Shown one piece after another: positions 51,336-58,535 of a DNA stretch of 64,000 nucleotides. Within the stretch, counting starts at the first letter, position 1. Each line of letters begins with the position of its first letter. The notes under the pieces are model-generated. The model worked only from the letters and a program-made list of their open reading frames with translations, did no database searches and was not told where the DNA came from. The stretch covers positions 1 to 64,000 of the forward strand of contig CAZKIO010000004.1 in NCBI GenBank assembly GCA_964552795.1. The letters are read 5' to 3'. The stretch comes from JAEUHZ01 sp964552795. Lineage in GTDB: Bacteria; Planctomycetota; UBA1135; GCA-002686595. The translations under genes were made by a program, and so were the position numbers.

Positions 51336-52655
51336 ATGGTCACCGCCCCCTATCACGCGCAGTTCCCGGCCCACGTCGCCGAGCGCCAGCGCAAGGCCGA
51401 GGCGGCGCTCGCCGCCGCCGGGTTCGACGGCCTGCTGATCCAGTCCGGCGCGCCCTTCACGTACTTCTCGGACGACCAGGACGCGCCGTTCCGGCCCACG
51501 CCGCACTTCGCGCACTGGACGCCGCTCGCGGGGCCGCAGCACATCCTGCACGTCCGCCCCGGCAAGAAGCCGCGGCTCGTGCGCGTCGCGCCCGAGGACT
51601 ACTGGTACGAGCAGGCGCCGCTGGGCAACCCGTTCTGGGCCGGTGCGTTCGAGATCGTCGAGGTCCCCGACGTCGAGCGCGCATGGAGGGAGATCGCCGC
51701 GTCCGGACGCACGGCCTACGTCGGCGACCAGCCGGAGCAGGCGACCGCGCACGGCATCGCGAAGGACGCCGTGAACCCCGGGGCGCTCGTCGCGCGCCTC
51801 GACTGGGATCGCGCGTACAAGACGCCCTACGAGATCGCCTGCATGGCCGAGGCGTCGCGCCTGGGCGTGCGCGGACACACCGCCGCGCGCGACGCGTTCC
51901 TCGCGGGCGGCAGCGAGCTGGAGATCCACCAGGCCTACCTGCGCGCGGTCGGCTGCGCGGAGAAGGACCTGCCCTACGAGAGCATCGTCGGCCTCGACGA
52001 GAAGGGCGCGATCCTGCACTACTGCGGCAAGCGCTCGCAGCGCGGCGGCAAGGTGCTCTTGATCGACGTCGGAGCGCAGGTGCACCGCTACGCGTCCGAC
52101 ATCACGCGCACGTGGACCACGGAGAAGGCCGACCCGCTGTTCGGCGACCTCGTCGCCGGCATGGAGAAGCTGCAACTGGAATTGTGCGCGCTGGTGAAGC
52201 CCGGCGGGCCCTACCTCGACCTGCACGCGGCGGCGCACCACAAGATCGGCGCGCTGCTCGCCGCGACGGGACTGCTGAAGTGCTCCGCCGAGGAGGCGGT
52301 CGAGCGCGGCCTGACCGCGCCGTTCTTCCCGCACGGACTGGGTCACTTCCTGGGCATCCAGGTGCACGACGTCGGCGGGCACCAGAAGTCGCCCGAGGGC
52401 GGCAGCAACCCGCCGCCCAGGCAGTTCCCCTACCTGCGCACGACGCGCAGGGTCGAGGTCGGCCAGGTCTTCACGATCGAGCCGGGCCTGTACTTCATCG
52501 AGATGCTGCTGCGGCCGCATCGCAGCGGCGCTGCCCGGGCGTCGTTCGACTGGAAGACCATCGACCGGCTGGCGTCGCACGGCGGCATCCGCATCGAGGA
52601 CAACGTGCTCGTCACGGAGAACGGGCACCGCAACCTGACGCGCGAGCAGTTCTAG
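51336..52655 (+). CDS. pepQ: Xaa-Pro dipeptidase (M24 family)
   Basis: A 439-aa cytosolic metallopeptidase of the pitta-bread fold that hydrolyses X-Pro dipeptides. Metal and catalytic residues are in place: LIDVGAQVHRYASDITRTWT (Asp pair), PHGLGHFLGIQVHD (His), TIEPGLYF (Glu) and GIRIEDNVLV (Glu). The N-terminal creatinase-like domain (residues 1-165) is present and the length is that of PepQ. ATG 51336 lies 1 bp after the transporter stop, so the two genes form an operon for peptide use. The stop lies 13 bp from the convergent SRPBCC gene. Confidence 0.93.
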   Translation: MVTAPYHAQFPAHVAERQRKAEAALAAAGFDGLLIQSGAPFTYFSDDQDAPFRPTPHFAHWTPLAGPQHILHVRPGKKPRLVRVAPEDYWYEQAPLGNPFWAGAFEIVEVPDVERAWREIAASGRTAYVGDQPEQATAHGIAKDAVNPGALVARLDWDRAYKTPYEIACMAEASRLGVRGHTAARDAFLAGGSELEIHQAYLRAVGCAEKDLPYESIVGLDEKGAILHYCGKRSQRGGKVLLIDVGAQVHRYASDITRTWTTEKADPLFGDLVAGMEKLQLELCALVKPGGPYLDLHAAAHHKIGALLAATGLLKCSAEEAVERGLTAPFFPHGLGHFLGIQVHDVGGHQKSPEGGSNPPPRQFPYLRTTRRVEVGQVFTIEPGLYFIEMLLRPHRSGAARASFDWKTIDRLASHGGIRIEDNVLVTENGHRNLTREQF

Positions 52656-52668
52656 CCGCGCGCGCCGC

Positions 52669-53163
52669 TCAGCCGCCCGGCGCGGGATCCGTGCAGGGAT
52701 TGCCGGTCTCGATCCAGGTCTTGAGGCAGCGCTCGAAGAGGAAGCGCCAGCCCTCGTCGAGGCTCTTGCGCGTGCTCTCGCCGACCGCGCCCCACAGCGC
52801 CTCCTGGAAGCGCAGCAGCGTGCCCTTGCCCTGCGACGCCAGGCGCCAGGTGTGCAGCGCGTGGGCGGGCCCCCCGAACTGCGCGTCGATCACGCCGTCG
52901 ACCTGCAGGAACTCGTTGCGGCGCATGCCGATGACGGAACCCCACGACAGCCCCTGGCCGTCGCCCCAGTCCTCCCACATCCGGCCGCCGAGCTTGGCTT
53001 CGAGGTGCATCGCCTTGGGGTCCTTGCCGGTGTAGAAGGCGTCATGCCACCACGAACTCGTCTCGACGACCAGCGCGCGCCACACGCGCGAGGGGGGCGC
53101 GGCGATGAGGACCTCGAAGTCGATCTCGTGGACATCGAAGGGCTGCTTCTTCGTCGTGGGCAT
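52669..53163 (-). CDS. SRPBCC (AHSA1-like) ligand-binding domain protein
   Basis: A 164-aa cytosolic protein of the START/SRPBCC helix-grip fold: EIDFEVLIAAPPSRVWRALV at the start, SSWWHDAFYTGKDPKAMHLEAKLGGRMWEDWGDGQGLSWGSVIGMRRNEFLQVDG in the middle, and a C-terminal helix (SLDEGWRFLFERCLKTWIE). Members bind hydrophobic small molecules or act as co-chaperone-like regulators; no ligand is evident. ATG 53163 follows AGGAGGTGCAG, so the start is secure. Its gene begins 14 bp after the stop of the secreted surface protein gene. Confidence 0.87.
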   Translation of the reverse strand: MPTTKKQPFDVHEIDFEVLIAAPPSRVWRALVVETSSWWHDAFYTGKDPKAMHLEAKLGGRMWEDWGDGQGLSWGSVIGMRRNEFLQVDGVIDAQFGGPAHALHTWRLASQGKGTLLRFQEALWGAVGESTRKSLDEGWRFLFERCLKTWIETGNPCTDPAPGG

Positions 53164-53177
53164 CTGCACCTCCTGCG

Positions 53178-54845
53178 TCAATTCCAGTTCACGAGCACGC
53201 CGCCGCTCAGGTTGAACGTCTCCGGCTGGCAGAAGCTCGCGGCGTTGCGATACCAGACCTGATAGACGCGCACGCCCGACGCCGCAACCATTCCGCGCAC
53301 CGATACCGGCGGATCCCCGGCCGAGGGATACTGCGACGCGCCGCCGACGTTGGCCTTCGTCGCGAGGCGCACGACGGAGCCGCCCGCGCAGCGCAAGCCG
53401 TCGCCGAACACGCTGCCCGCGCCGCCGTTCACCTGAGCCGTGCCCTGGAAGTACAGCGCGCTCGAGTTCGGCATGCCGCTCCCGATCAGCACCAGCGTGT
53501 CCCCCGCGAGCGACGCCGCGCCGCCCGCAGCGAGCCGGCCGCCGCCGCCGAGCGAGTTGAGGCAGCCTTCGCCGGCGCCTGCGGGACTCGCATTGCCGCA
53601 CGGGCACGGCGTCGCTCCGCCGTCGCCGGCGCAGAACGCGCCGTGCGCGGCCGCGCCGGGCACGCCGACGCCGAACGCGGTCTGGAGCGGCGCGCCGGGC
53701 TCGAAGCGCGTGCTCAGCACGGCGCCGGCCGCCGGCGGCGCGCTGGCGTCGAAGCGGAAGTTGTAGGTCGTGCCCCAGCGCAGCGCGTTGGCCTCGGGGT
53801 TCAGCGCGAACTCGTCGGTCGACCAGCGCAGGCGGCCGCCGCCGAGCACCGCGGTCCAATCCGTGCCGTCCGGATCCACGCCGCCCGGTCCGTCGCCCGA
53901 ATGGTGCGCGACGTCGTGGAAGCCCACGTTGCGCACGGCGACTCCGGCGCCGACCGGGACCTCGAACGCGCCGACGGACGGCGCGTACGTCAGGTTCTCG
54001 AGCGCGTACTCGTAGTTCCACCAGCCGCCGCCCAGGTCGGTGACGCGCAGGCCCACGGCGATCTCGCCGTCCGCGCCCGAACTCTCCGCGATGACGACGG
54101 CGGGATCGGCGGTCTGCCACGCGCGCAACGCGTGCTGCTCGCGCGACGTGGCGCCCGCGAACGCGAACGAGGGGTTGGCTCCGCCCGTGCAGCTCATCTC
54201 GCGCCAGGATGCGTTGTTGGCGCGATTTCCCGCGGCCGCGTCGCCGGGGTGCACGGTGTGCAGTTCGGCGAAGTAGCGCACGCCGGGCCCCGATGCGATC
54301 GCGTCGGCGACCGCGAAGCGCAGCCTGCGCGCGCTGCTGCCGCTGAACGGCGGATTGTCGGCCGGGAACGGGAACGCGCCGGTGCGCGGATCCACCTGCC
54401 AGCGCGGCCCCATCGCGCTCTGCGTGCCGGCGATCGCCGAACTCGACGCCGAGGAACAGCCGCTGCCGAGATGATCCAGCCCGGTCGGCGTGCACGAGCA
54501 GCACAGCGCCTGCTGAAGGGCGCCGTTCGTCGCGTGCAGCACCCAGCTCATGCCGATCTGCTCGAAGCGGCTGCTGCCGCCGACCTGGGTCCAGCGGTAC
54601 AGCGCGGAGCCGGTCACCGGGTGGTTCGCGGTCGCGAACGCCCAGGCCGCGGGCGTCGTCCCCAGGTTGCAGTGCGTCGCGCCGATGGCGATCGCGTCGA
54701 AGGCGCCGTCCACGGCGTAGTTCGTCGGCCCGGTCAGGTCGCCGACGATCAGGTCGGGGCCCGCGGGAGCCAGACAGGGCGTCTGGAAGGCCGCTGCCTG
54801 CTGTACGAGCGCGGCGAGCGTGATGGCGAATGCAAGGGTCCGCAT
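53178..54845 (-). CDS. Secreted surface protein with conserved C-terminal domain
   Basis: A 555-aa exported protein. A signal peptide (LAFAITLAALVQQAAA) is followed by a large ectodomain (about 20-395) with PAGPDLIVGDLTGP at its start, a Cys cluster (ALCCSCTPTGLDHLGSGCSSAS), and a domain with WWNYEYALENLTYAPSVGAFEVP, a pattern seen in planctomycete secreted proteins of unknown role. The C-terminal domain (about 400-555) is the shared module (FCAGDGGATPCPCGN, GEGCLNSLG, FGDGLRCAGG, FCQPETFNLSGG). TAACCT at 54869-54864 and GGAG support ATG 54845. Followed 14 bp later by the SRPBCC gene. Confidence 0.82.
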   Translation of the reverse strand: MRTLAFAITLAALVQQAAAFQTPCLAPAGPDLIVGDLTGPTNYAVDGAFDAIAIGATHCNLGTTPAAWAFATANHPVTGSALYRWTQVGGSSRFEQIGMSWVLHATNGALQQALCCSCTPTGLDHLGSGCSSASSSAIAGTQSAMGPRWQVDPRTGAFPFPADNPPFSGSSARRLRFAVADAIASGPGVRYFAELHTVHPGDAAAGNRANNASWREMSCTGGANPSFAFAGATSREQHALRAWQTADPAVVIAESSGADGEIAVGLRVTDLGGGWWNYEYALENLTYAPSVGAFEVPVGAGVAVRNVGFHDVAHHSGDGPGGVDPDGTDWTAVLGGGRLRWSTDEFALNPEANALRWGTTYNFRFDASAPPAAGAVLSTRFEPGAPLQTAFGVGVPGAAAHGAFCAGDGGATPCPCGNASPAGAGEGCLNSLGGGGRLAAGGAASLAGDTLVLIGSGMPNSSALYFQGTAQVNGGAGSVFGDGLRCAGGSVVRLATKANVGGASQYPSAGDPPVSVRGMVAASGVRVYQVWYRNAASFCQPETFNLSGGVLVNWN

Positions 54846-54932
54846 GACCGGGTCTCCAGCCCCAGGTTAGTCGGCCCGCGCGAGCGCGCCACCTCCGTTC
54901 CGGTTCCGCTCGACCGCGACGCGCCCAGGGCG

Positions 54933-54938
54933 CATCCT
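54933..54938 (+). promoter_or_regulatory. Candidate -10 CATCCT 6 nt before ATG 54945
   Basis: CATCCT, GATCGC, ATG: the leaderless spacing with a C in the first position, as before the FUN14 gene. Confidence 0.3.
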
Positions 54939-54944
54939 GATCGC

Positions 54945-55334
54945 ATGAGCGAACGCAAGCTGATCTCCTCGGGGACGCCGTGGGAGCCGATCGTCGGCTA
55001 CTCGCGCGCCGTCCGCGTCGGCCCCCACGTGCACGTCAGCGGCACGACCGCCACGGGATCCGACGGGAAGATCGTCGGCCCCGGCGACGCCCGCGCGCAG
55101 GCGGTCCAGACGTTGGGCAACCTCCGGCACGCGCTCGAACGCGCCGGCGCGCGCCTCGAGGACGTCGTGCGCACCCGCATCTACGTCACCGACATCCGGC
55201 ACTGGGAGGCGGTCGGCCGCGCTCACGGCGAGGTGTTCGGCGCGATCCGCCCGGCGACGAGCATGGTGCAGGTCACGGCGCTGGTGGATCCCGCGATGCT
55301 GGTCGAGATCGAGGCCGACGCCTACGTCGCGTGA
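54945..55334 (+). CDS. ridA: RidA-family protein (enamine/imine deaminase)
   Basis: A 129-aa protein of the YjgF/YER057c/UK114 family; RidA hydrolyses reactive 2-aminoacrylate-type enamines formed by PLP enzymes. Landmarks: SGTTATGSDGKIVGPGDARAQAVQTLGNLRHALERAG, then VVRTRIYVTDIRHW and the closing RPATSMVQVTALVDPAMLVEIEADA, which keeps the Arg and Glu expected for activity. The trimer-forming length is normal. It could protect the aminotransferase and other PLP enzymes here, but it is not linked to them by position. No Shine-Dalgarno site is seen. Confidence 0.92.
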   Translation: MSERKLISSGTPWEPIVGYSRAVRVGPHVHVSGTTATGSDGKIVGPGDARAQAVQTLGNLRHALERAGARLEDVVRTRIYVTDIRHWEAVGRAHGEVFGAIRPATSMVQVTALVDPAMLVEIEADAYVA

Positions 55335-55349
55335 TGAGGCGCGGCCCCG

Positions 55350-55901
55350 CTACCAGTGGTGGCCGATCCCGATCCCGACGCGCCAGCGCGGCTCGTCGCG
55401 CCAGTAGGGGTACACGCTGCGCGTGAACGTGGCCCCGCTCGTCACGCGCGCGCCGGCGAACTCCACGGCGAAGCGCAGGTTGAGCCCGCTCCAATCGACG
55501 TTGTCCACGCCGCGGCCCGCGGGCAGCGCGAACCACGCATCGACGGTGCCCGCGTCGCCGGGCGGAATCGTGACGGGACCCGGCGCGACGTTGGGCGGGC
55601 CGAACGGCACGAGGTCCGCGGCCACCAGCGAGAACCCGTCGGCGGGCACGCCGGCCTCGACGCTGCCGAGGTTCTCGATGCGCAGGCGCGCCTCGACGCG
55701 GTCGGGCCGCCCGTCCTCCGCGCGCGCGACGCCCAGGATGCTGACCAGCGCGCGGGCCTGGCTGCCGGGCACGCTGTTGGCGGTGACGGGAACCTCGATC
55801 GGCGAGGGGGCGTAGCCGATCGCGTACCGGCCGCCGCTGCGGCACCCGGAGGCGAGGAACAGCGAGCAGGCCAGCACTCCCAGCAGGATTCGTCGCGACA
55901 T
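55350..55901 (-). CDS. Lipoprotein of unknown function
   Basis: A 183-aa lipoprotein: RRILLGVLACSLFLASGC signal with Cys20, then a beta-rich body (RVEARLRIENLGSVEAGVPADGFSLVAADLVPFG, VTIPPGDAGTVDAWFALPAG) ending in YWRDEPRWRVGIGIGHHW. The RLRIENLG and PPGDAGTVDAWF segments resemble a DUF-type beta-sandwich of secreted proteins; no family named. ATG 55901 has TAGGAT with a 6-nt gap, sharing its -10 with the divergent YaeQ gene (21-bp intergenic region). Confidence 0.75.
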   Translation of the reverse strand: MSRRILLGVLACSLFLASGCRSGGRYAIGYAPSPIEVPVTANSVPGSQARALVSILGVARAEDGRPDRVEARLRIENLGSVEAGVPADGFSLVAADLVPFGPPNVAPGPVTIPPGDAGTVDAWFALPAGRGVDNVDWSGLNLRFAVEFAGARVTSGATFTRSVYPYWRDEPRWRVGIGIGHHW

Positions 55902-55906
55902 GCCCC

Positions 55907-55913
55907 TATCCTA
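55907..55913. promoter_or_regulatory. Shared symmetrical -10 for two divergent genes
   Basis: TATCCTA reads TATCCT on plus (55907-55912) and TAGGAT on minus (55913-55908). The plus hexamer lies 10 nt before ATG 55923 and the minus hexamer 6 nt before ATG 55901. With only 21 bp between the start codons, one -10 duplex serving both directions is the simplest reading. Confidence 0.5.
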
Positions 55914-55922
55914 GGCCGCCGC

Positions 55923-56465
55923 ATGTCCCCGGCCTTCTCCCTGGTGCGCCTGACCGCGGTCCTGTCCGACGAGGACCGCTCCGTGTGGGAGGAGATCAGC
56001 GTCACGACGGCGCGGCACCCTTCCGAGACCGACGGATTCCTCGCCACGCGCCTCCTGGCGTGGTGCCTGCGCTGGGAACCCGGCATCGCCTGGTCGGGGG
56101 GCGTCAGCTCGGTCGACGAGCCGGCGCTGTCGGTCCGCGGGCCGGACGGAGCCGTGCGCGCGTGGATCGAGGTCGGCCTGCCCGATCCCGACCGCATCCA
56201 CAAGGCGTCGAAGCGCGCGGACCGGGTGTCGCTCTTCCCCCACCGCCCGTCCGCGGCCTGGCGCGAGCGCTGCCGCGCGTCGCGGATCCACCGCGCCGAC
56301 ACGATCGAGGTCGTGGAGATCGACCCCGTGTTCGTGGACTGGGTGGCCGGCCGCGTCGGCTCGCGCGGACGCTGGGACGTGTGGATCGCTGCGGGCGAGC
56401 TGCGCATCGCGATCGACGGCGCGGACCGCGCCACGCACCCGCGCGTGACGAGGCTCGCGGAGTAG
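55923..56465 (+). CDS. yaeQ: YaeQ family protein
   Basis: A 180-aa cytosolic protein of the YaeQ family, which has a PD-(D/E)xK nuclease-like core. The signature is strong: VTTARHPSETDGFLATRLLAWCLRWEPGIAWSGGVSSVDEPALSVRGPDGAVRAWIEVGLPDPDRIHKASKRAD, spanning the core acidic DEP and WIEVG residues. The molecular role is not established; some members compensate loss of a transcription anti-terminator. ATG 55923 is at the very end of the 21-bp intergenic region. The frame is open for 33 bp after it to the next gene's promoter. Confidence 0.9.
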   Translation: MSPAFSLVRLTAVLSDEDRSVWEEISVTTARHPSETDGFLATRLLAWCLRWEPGIAWSGGVSSVDEPALSVRGPDGAVRAWIEVGLPDPDRIHKASKRADRVSLFPHRPSAAWRERCRASRIHRADTIEVVEIDPVFVDWVAGRVGSRGRWDVWIAAGELRIAIDGADRATHPRVTRLAE

Positions 56466-56498
56466 CGTTGGCCTCTTCGTTCTCCCGCGCGCAAAGCG

Positions 56499-56504
56499 TA
56501 GGTT
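56499..56504 (+). promoter_or_regulatory. -10 element TAGGTT, predicted leaderless start at ATG 56512
   Basis: TAGGTT, GCGCGGC, ATG: a 7-nt gap and no Shine-Dalgarno site. Confidence 0.5.
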
Positions 56505-56511
56505 GCGCGGC

Positions 56512-57363
56512 ATGCTCCGACGCTTCGTCCTCGCGCTCGCCGCGCTGTCCCTGCCCGCATCCACCCTCCCCGCGCAGGAGGCGCGGGCGGCGTCCGTCCC
56601 CGAGGTGGAGCGTCTGTTCGCGACCGCGCTGACCGACCCCGCGGCGATCGTGCCGCTGCTCGTCGAGGGCAGCCGCCTGATGCCGACCCTCCAGCCGGAC
56701 GACGCGCGCCGGCTGGGCGACAGCCTGGAGCCCTTCGCGCGCCGCGTGTTCTTCGGCCCCGAGAAGCTGCAGGGCCAGGAGCGCCTGGGCCTCGTCGACC
56801 ACGTCGTCGCCAAGGGCGACAACCCGACCGCGATCGCGGCGCGGCACGACGTCGGCCACGGGCTGCTCGCCTACCTCAACGCCGGATTCGACGCGCGCAA
56901 GCTGCGCGTCGGCCAGCGCCTCAAGGTGCTCGACCTGTCGCGCGGACAGCTCGAGATCGAGGTCGATCGCGCCGCGTACCGTCTCGCCGCGTGGCGGCAG
57001 CTCCCCGAGGGCGGGCGCGTGCTGGTCCTGTTCGCGCCGATCGGCATCGGCGCCGTCGACTCGCCGACGCCGGTGGGCCGCACGCAGATCACGAAGCGCG
57101 TGCTCGACCCGCAGTGGACCGATCCCGACACCAAGCGCGTGTACGCGCCGGACGATCCGGGCAACGTGCTGGGCGGCTACTGGATCGCGCTGGGATCCGA
57201 AGGCCTGGGCCAGGGCGGCATCGGGATCCACGGGTACACCGGCGCGCCTTCGGACGACTGGCTGCAGAAGCCCGGCTCGCGCGGCTGCGTGCGGATGCTG
57301 AAGGCGGACATCGACCGCGTGTTCCACCTCGCGACGGAAGGCACGCCGGTCGAGATCCGCTAG
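56512..57363 (+). CDS. Secreted L,D-transpeptidase with LysM domain
   Basis: A 283-aa exported enzyme that would form 3-3 cross-links or attach proteins to peptidoglycan. A signal peptide (FVLALAALSLPASTLPAQ) is followed by a short helical region, a LysM domain at about 100-140 (VDHVVAKGDNPTAIAARHDVGH, LRVGQRLKVLD), and a YkuD catalytic domain: SPTPVGRTQIT, IGIHGYTG and GSRGCVRML with the catalytic Cys. Its presence implies a peptidoglycan wall. ATG 56512 has the leaderless -10; an in-frame TTG at 56503 is less likely. Confidence 0.93.
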   Translation: MLRRFVLALAALSLPASTLPAQEARAASVPEVERLFATALTDPAAIVPLLVEGSRLMPTLQPDDARRLGDSLEPFARRVFFGPEKLQGQERLGLVDHVVAKGDNPTAIAARHDVGHGLLAYLNAGFDARKLRVGQRLKVLDLSRGQLEIEVDRAAYRLAAWRQLPEGGRVLVLFAPIGIGAVDSPTPVGRTQITKRVLDPQWTDPDTKRVYAPDDPGNVLGGYWIALGSEGLGQGGIGIHGYTGAPSDDWLQKPGSRGCVRMLKADIDRVFHLATEGTPVEIR

Positions 57364-57372
57364 GACGGGCTG

Positions 57373-58482
57373 CTAGTGCCCCAGCGACTGCCCCTGCGGC
57401 GGCGGGCGCGGCGGCAGGAGGAACGGCCCGATGCGCTCGTCCTTGCGCACGGGATCGAACAAGGGATCGCGGAACGAACGCTCGCGCAGCCACGGGTCGT
57501 GGTCGAGCGCGTCGGCGAAGTGTTCGAACGCGCCCTCGACGTCGCCGACGGCGGCACGCGCGAGGGCGAGGTCCATGGTGATGCCCCACTGCGAGCCGTT
57601 GTCGAGCGCCTTGGCGACCGTCAACGCGGCCTGCAGGTGCGACCACGCGCCATCCGCGTCGCCCGCGCGGGCCAGCGCGAGGCCGAGCGCGTCCTCGGCG
57701 AGCATGATGCAGTTGCGGTCGGAGCGCGTGCGCTGCTCGATCGACCCCAGATGCGCCAGCACGGCGCGGGCGTGCGGCGCGAGATCGACGTCGCGCGCGC
57801 GCTGGGCCAGCGCGTGCTGCGTGTACACAAGGCGCTCGATCCAGCCGGCCTGCTCCGCCCCGGCCAGCCCGGCCAGCCAATCCAGGCCGTCGGCGCGCGT
57901 GCAGGCCTCGTGCGAGAGCTCGAGGTAGCGCGCCGGCAGGTCGGCCCACGCGCCGCGCCGCACGACGGCGAAGCGCGCGCTCGCGACGATCGGGTCGAAC
58001 GACTTGCGGCCGAAGGCCTCGGGGTCCGTGTTCTCCAGAGCCACGATGTGCAGGTGGACGAACGCGCCGTTCGCGACGATGAACGCCTGGCGGTCGACGT
58101 CGCGGTAGGGCGGGTTCAGCCAGCGCACGGTCTCGCTGCACGCGTGACCGGCGACGTCGAACAGCCCCGCGCCGACGATGCGATCGCCGAGCAGCGCCTT
58201 GCGCCAGGCCGCTCCGTCGAGCGCTCCGGCCGGCGAGCCGCTGACGCGCAGGCGGTGATCCTTCGAGCCGACCGTGCCCGTCAGGATCAAACGGTCGCTC
58301 TCGTTCTTGCGCAGGCCCGCGACCGTCGCCGGATCGTACGCGAGGCCGGCGATCTCGAGGCGCACGGCGAGGTCGGTGCCCGGCACCGGCAGGACCGAGA
58401 CCGGATCGACGGCGGGCTGCGCGGGCGTCTGGACCGGAACGGCGCCTTGCAGCGCCATGCACACGAGGAGGGTCGCGATCAT
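57373..58482 (-). CDS. Secreted protein with helical-repeat C-terminus
   Basis: A 369-aa protein of unknown function. The N-terminus is signal-like (MIATLLVCMALQGAV), then a mixed alpha/beta region (DLAVRLEIAGLAYDPATVAGLR, NPPYRDVDRQAFIVANGAFVHLHIVALEN) and a helical region from about 225 to 345 that reads as TPR-like repeats (DALGLALARAGDADGAWSHLQAALTVAK, LALARAAVGDVEGAFEHFADALDHDP). It ends in a Pro-rich tail. No catalytic motif is seen. Divergent from the thioredoxin-like gene, with overlapping -10s. Confidence 0.72.
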   Translation of the reverse strand: MIATLLVCMALQGAVPVQTPAQPAVDPVSVLPVPGTDLAVRLEIAGLAYDPATVAGLRKNESDRLILTGTVGSKDHRLRVSGSPAGALDGAAWRKALLGDRIVGAGLFDVAGHACSETVRWLNPPYRDVDRQAFIVANGAFVHLHIVALENTDPEAFGRKSFDPIVASARFAVVRRGAWADLPARYLELSHEACTRADGLDWLAGLAGAEQAGWIERLVYTQHALAQRARDVDLAPHARAVLAHLGSIEQRTRSDRNCIMLAEDALGLALARAGDADGAWSHLQAALTVAKALDNGSQWGITMDLALARAAVGDVEGAFEHFADALDHDPWLRERSFRDPLFDPVRKDERIGPFLLPPRPPPQGQSLGH

Positions 58483-58510
58483 GGTTCGGGGCTCGTCGGC
58501 CTGCGGGCCG

Positions 58511-58520
58511 ATGGTACCCT
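58511..58520. promoter_or_regulatory. Overlapping divergent -10 elements
   Basis: ATGGTACCCT reads TACCCT on plus (58515-58520, 15 nt before ATG 58536) and TACCAT on minus (58516-58511, 28 nt before ATG 58482). The two hexamers share the TA dinucleotide in a 53-bp intergenic region. Confidence 0.4.
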
Positions 58521-58535
58521 CCCTCCTTCGGCGCC

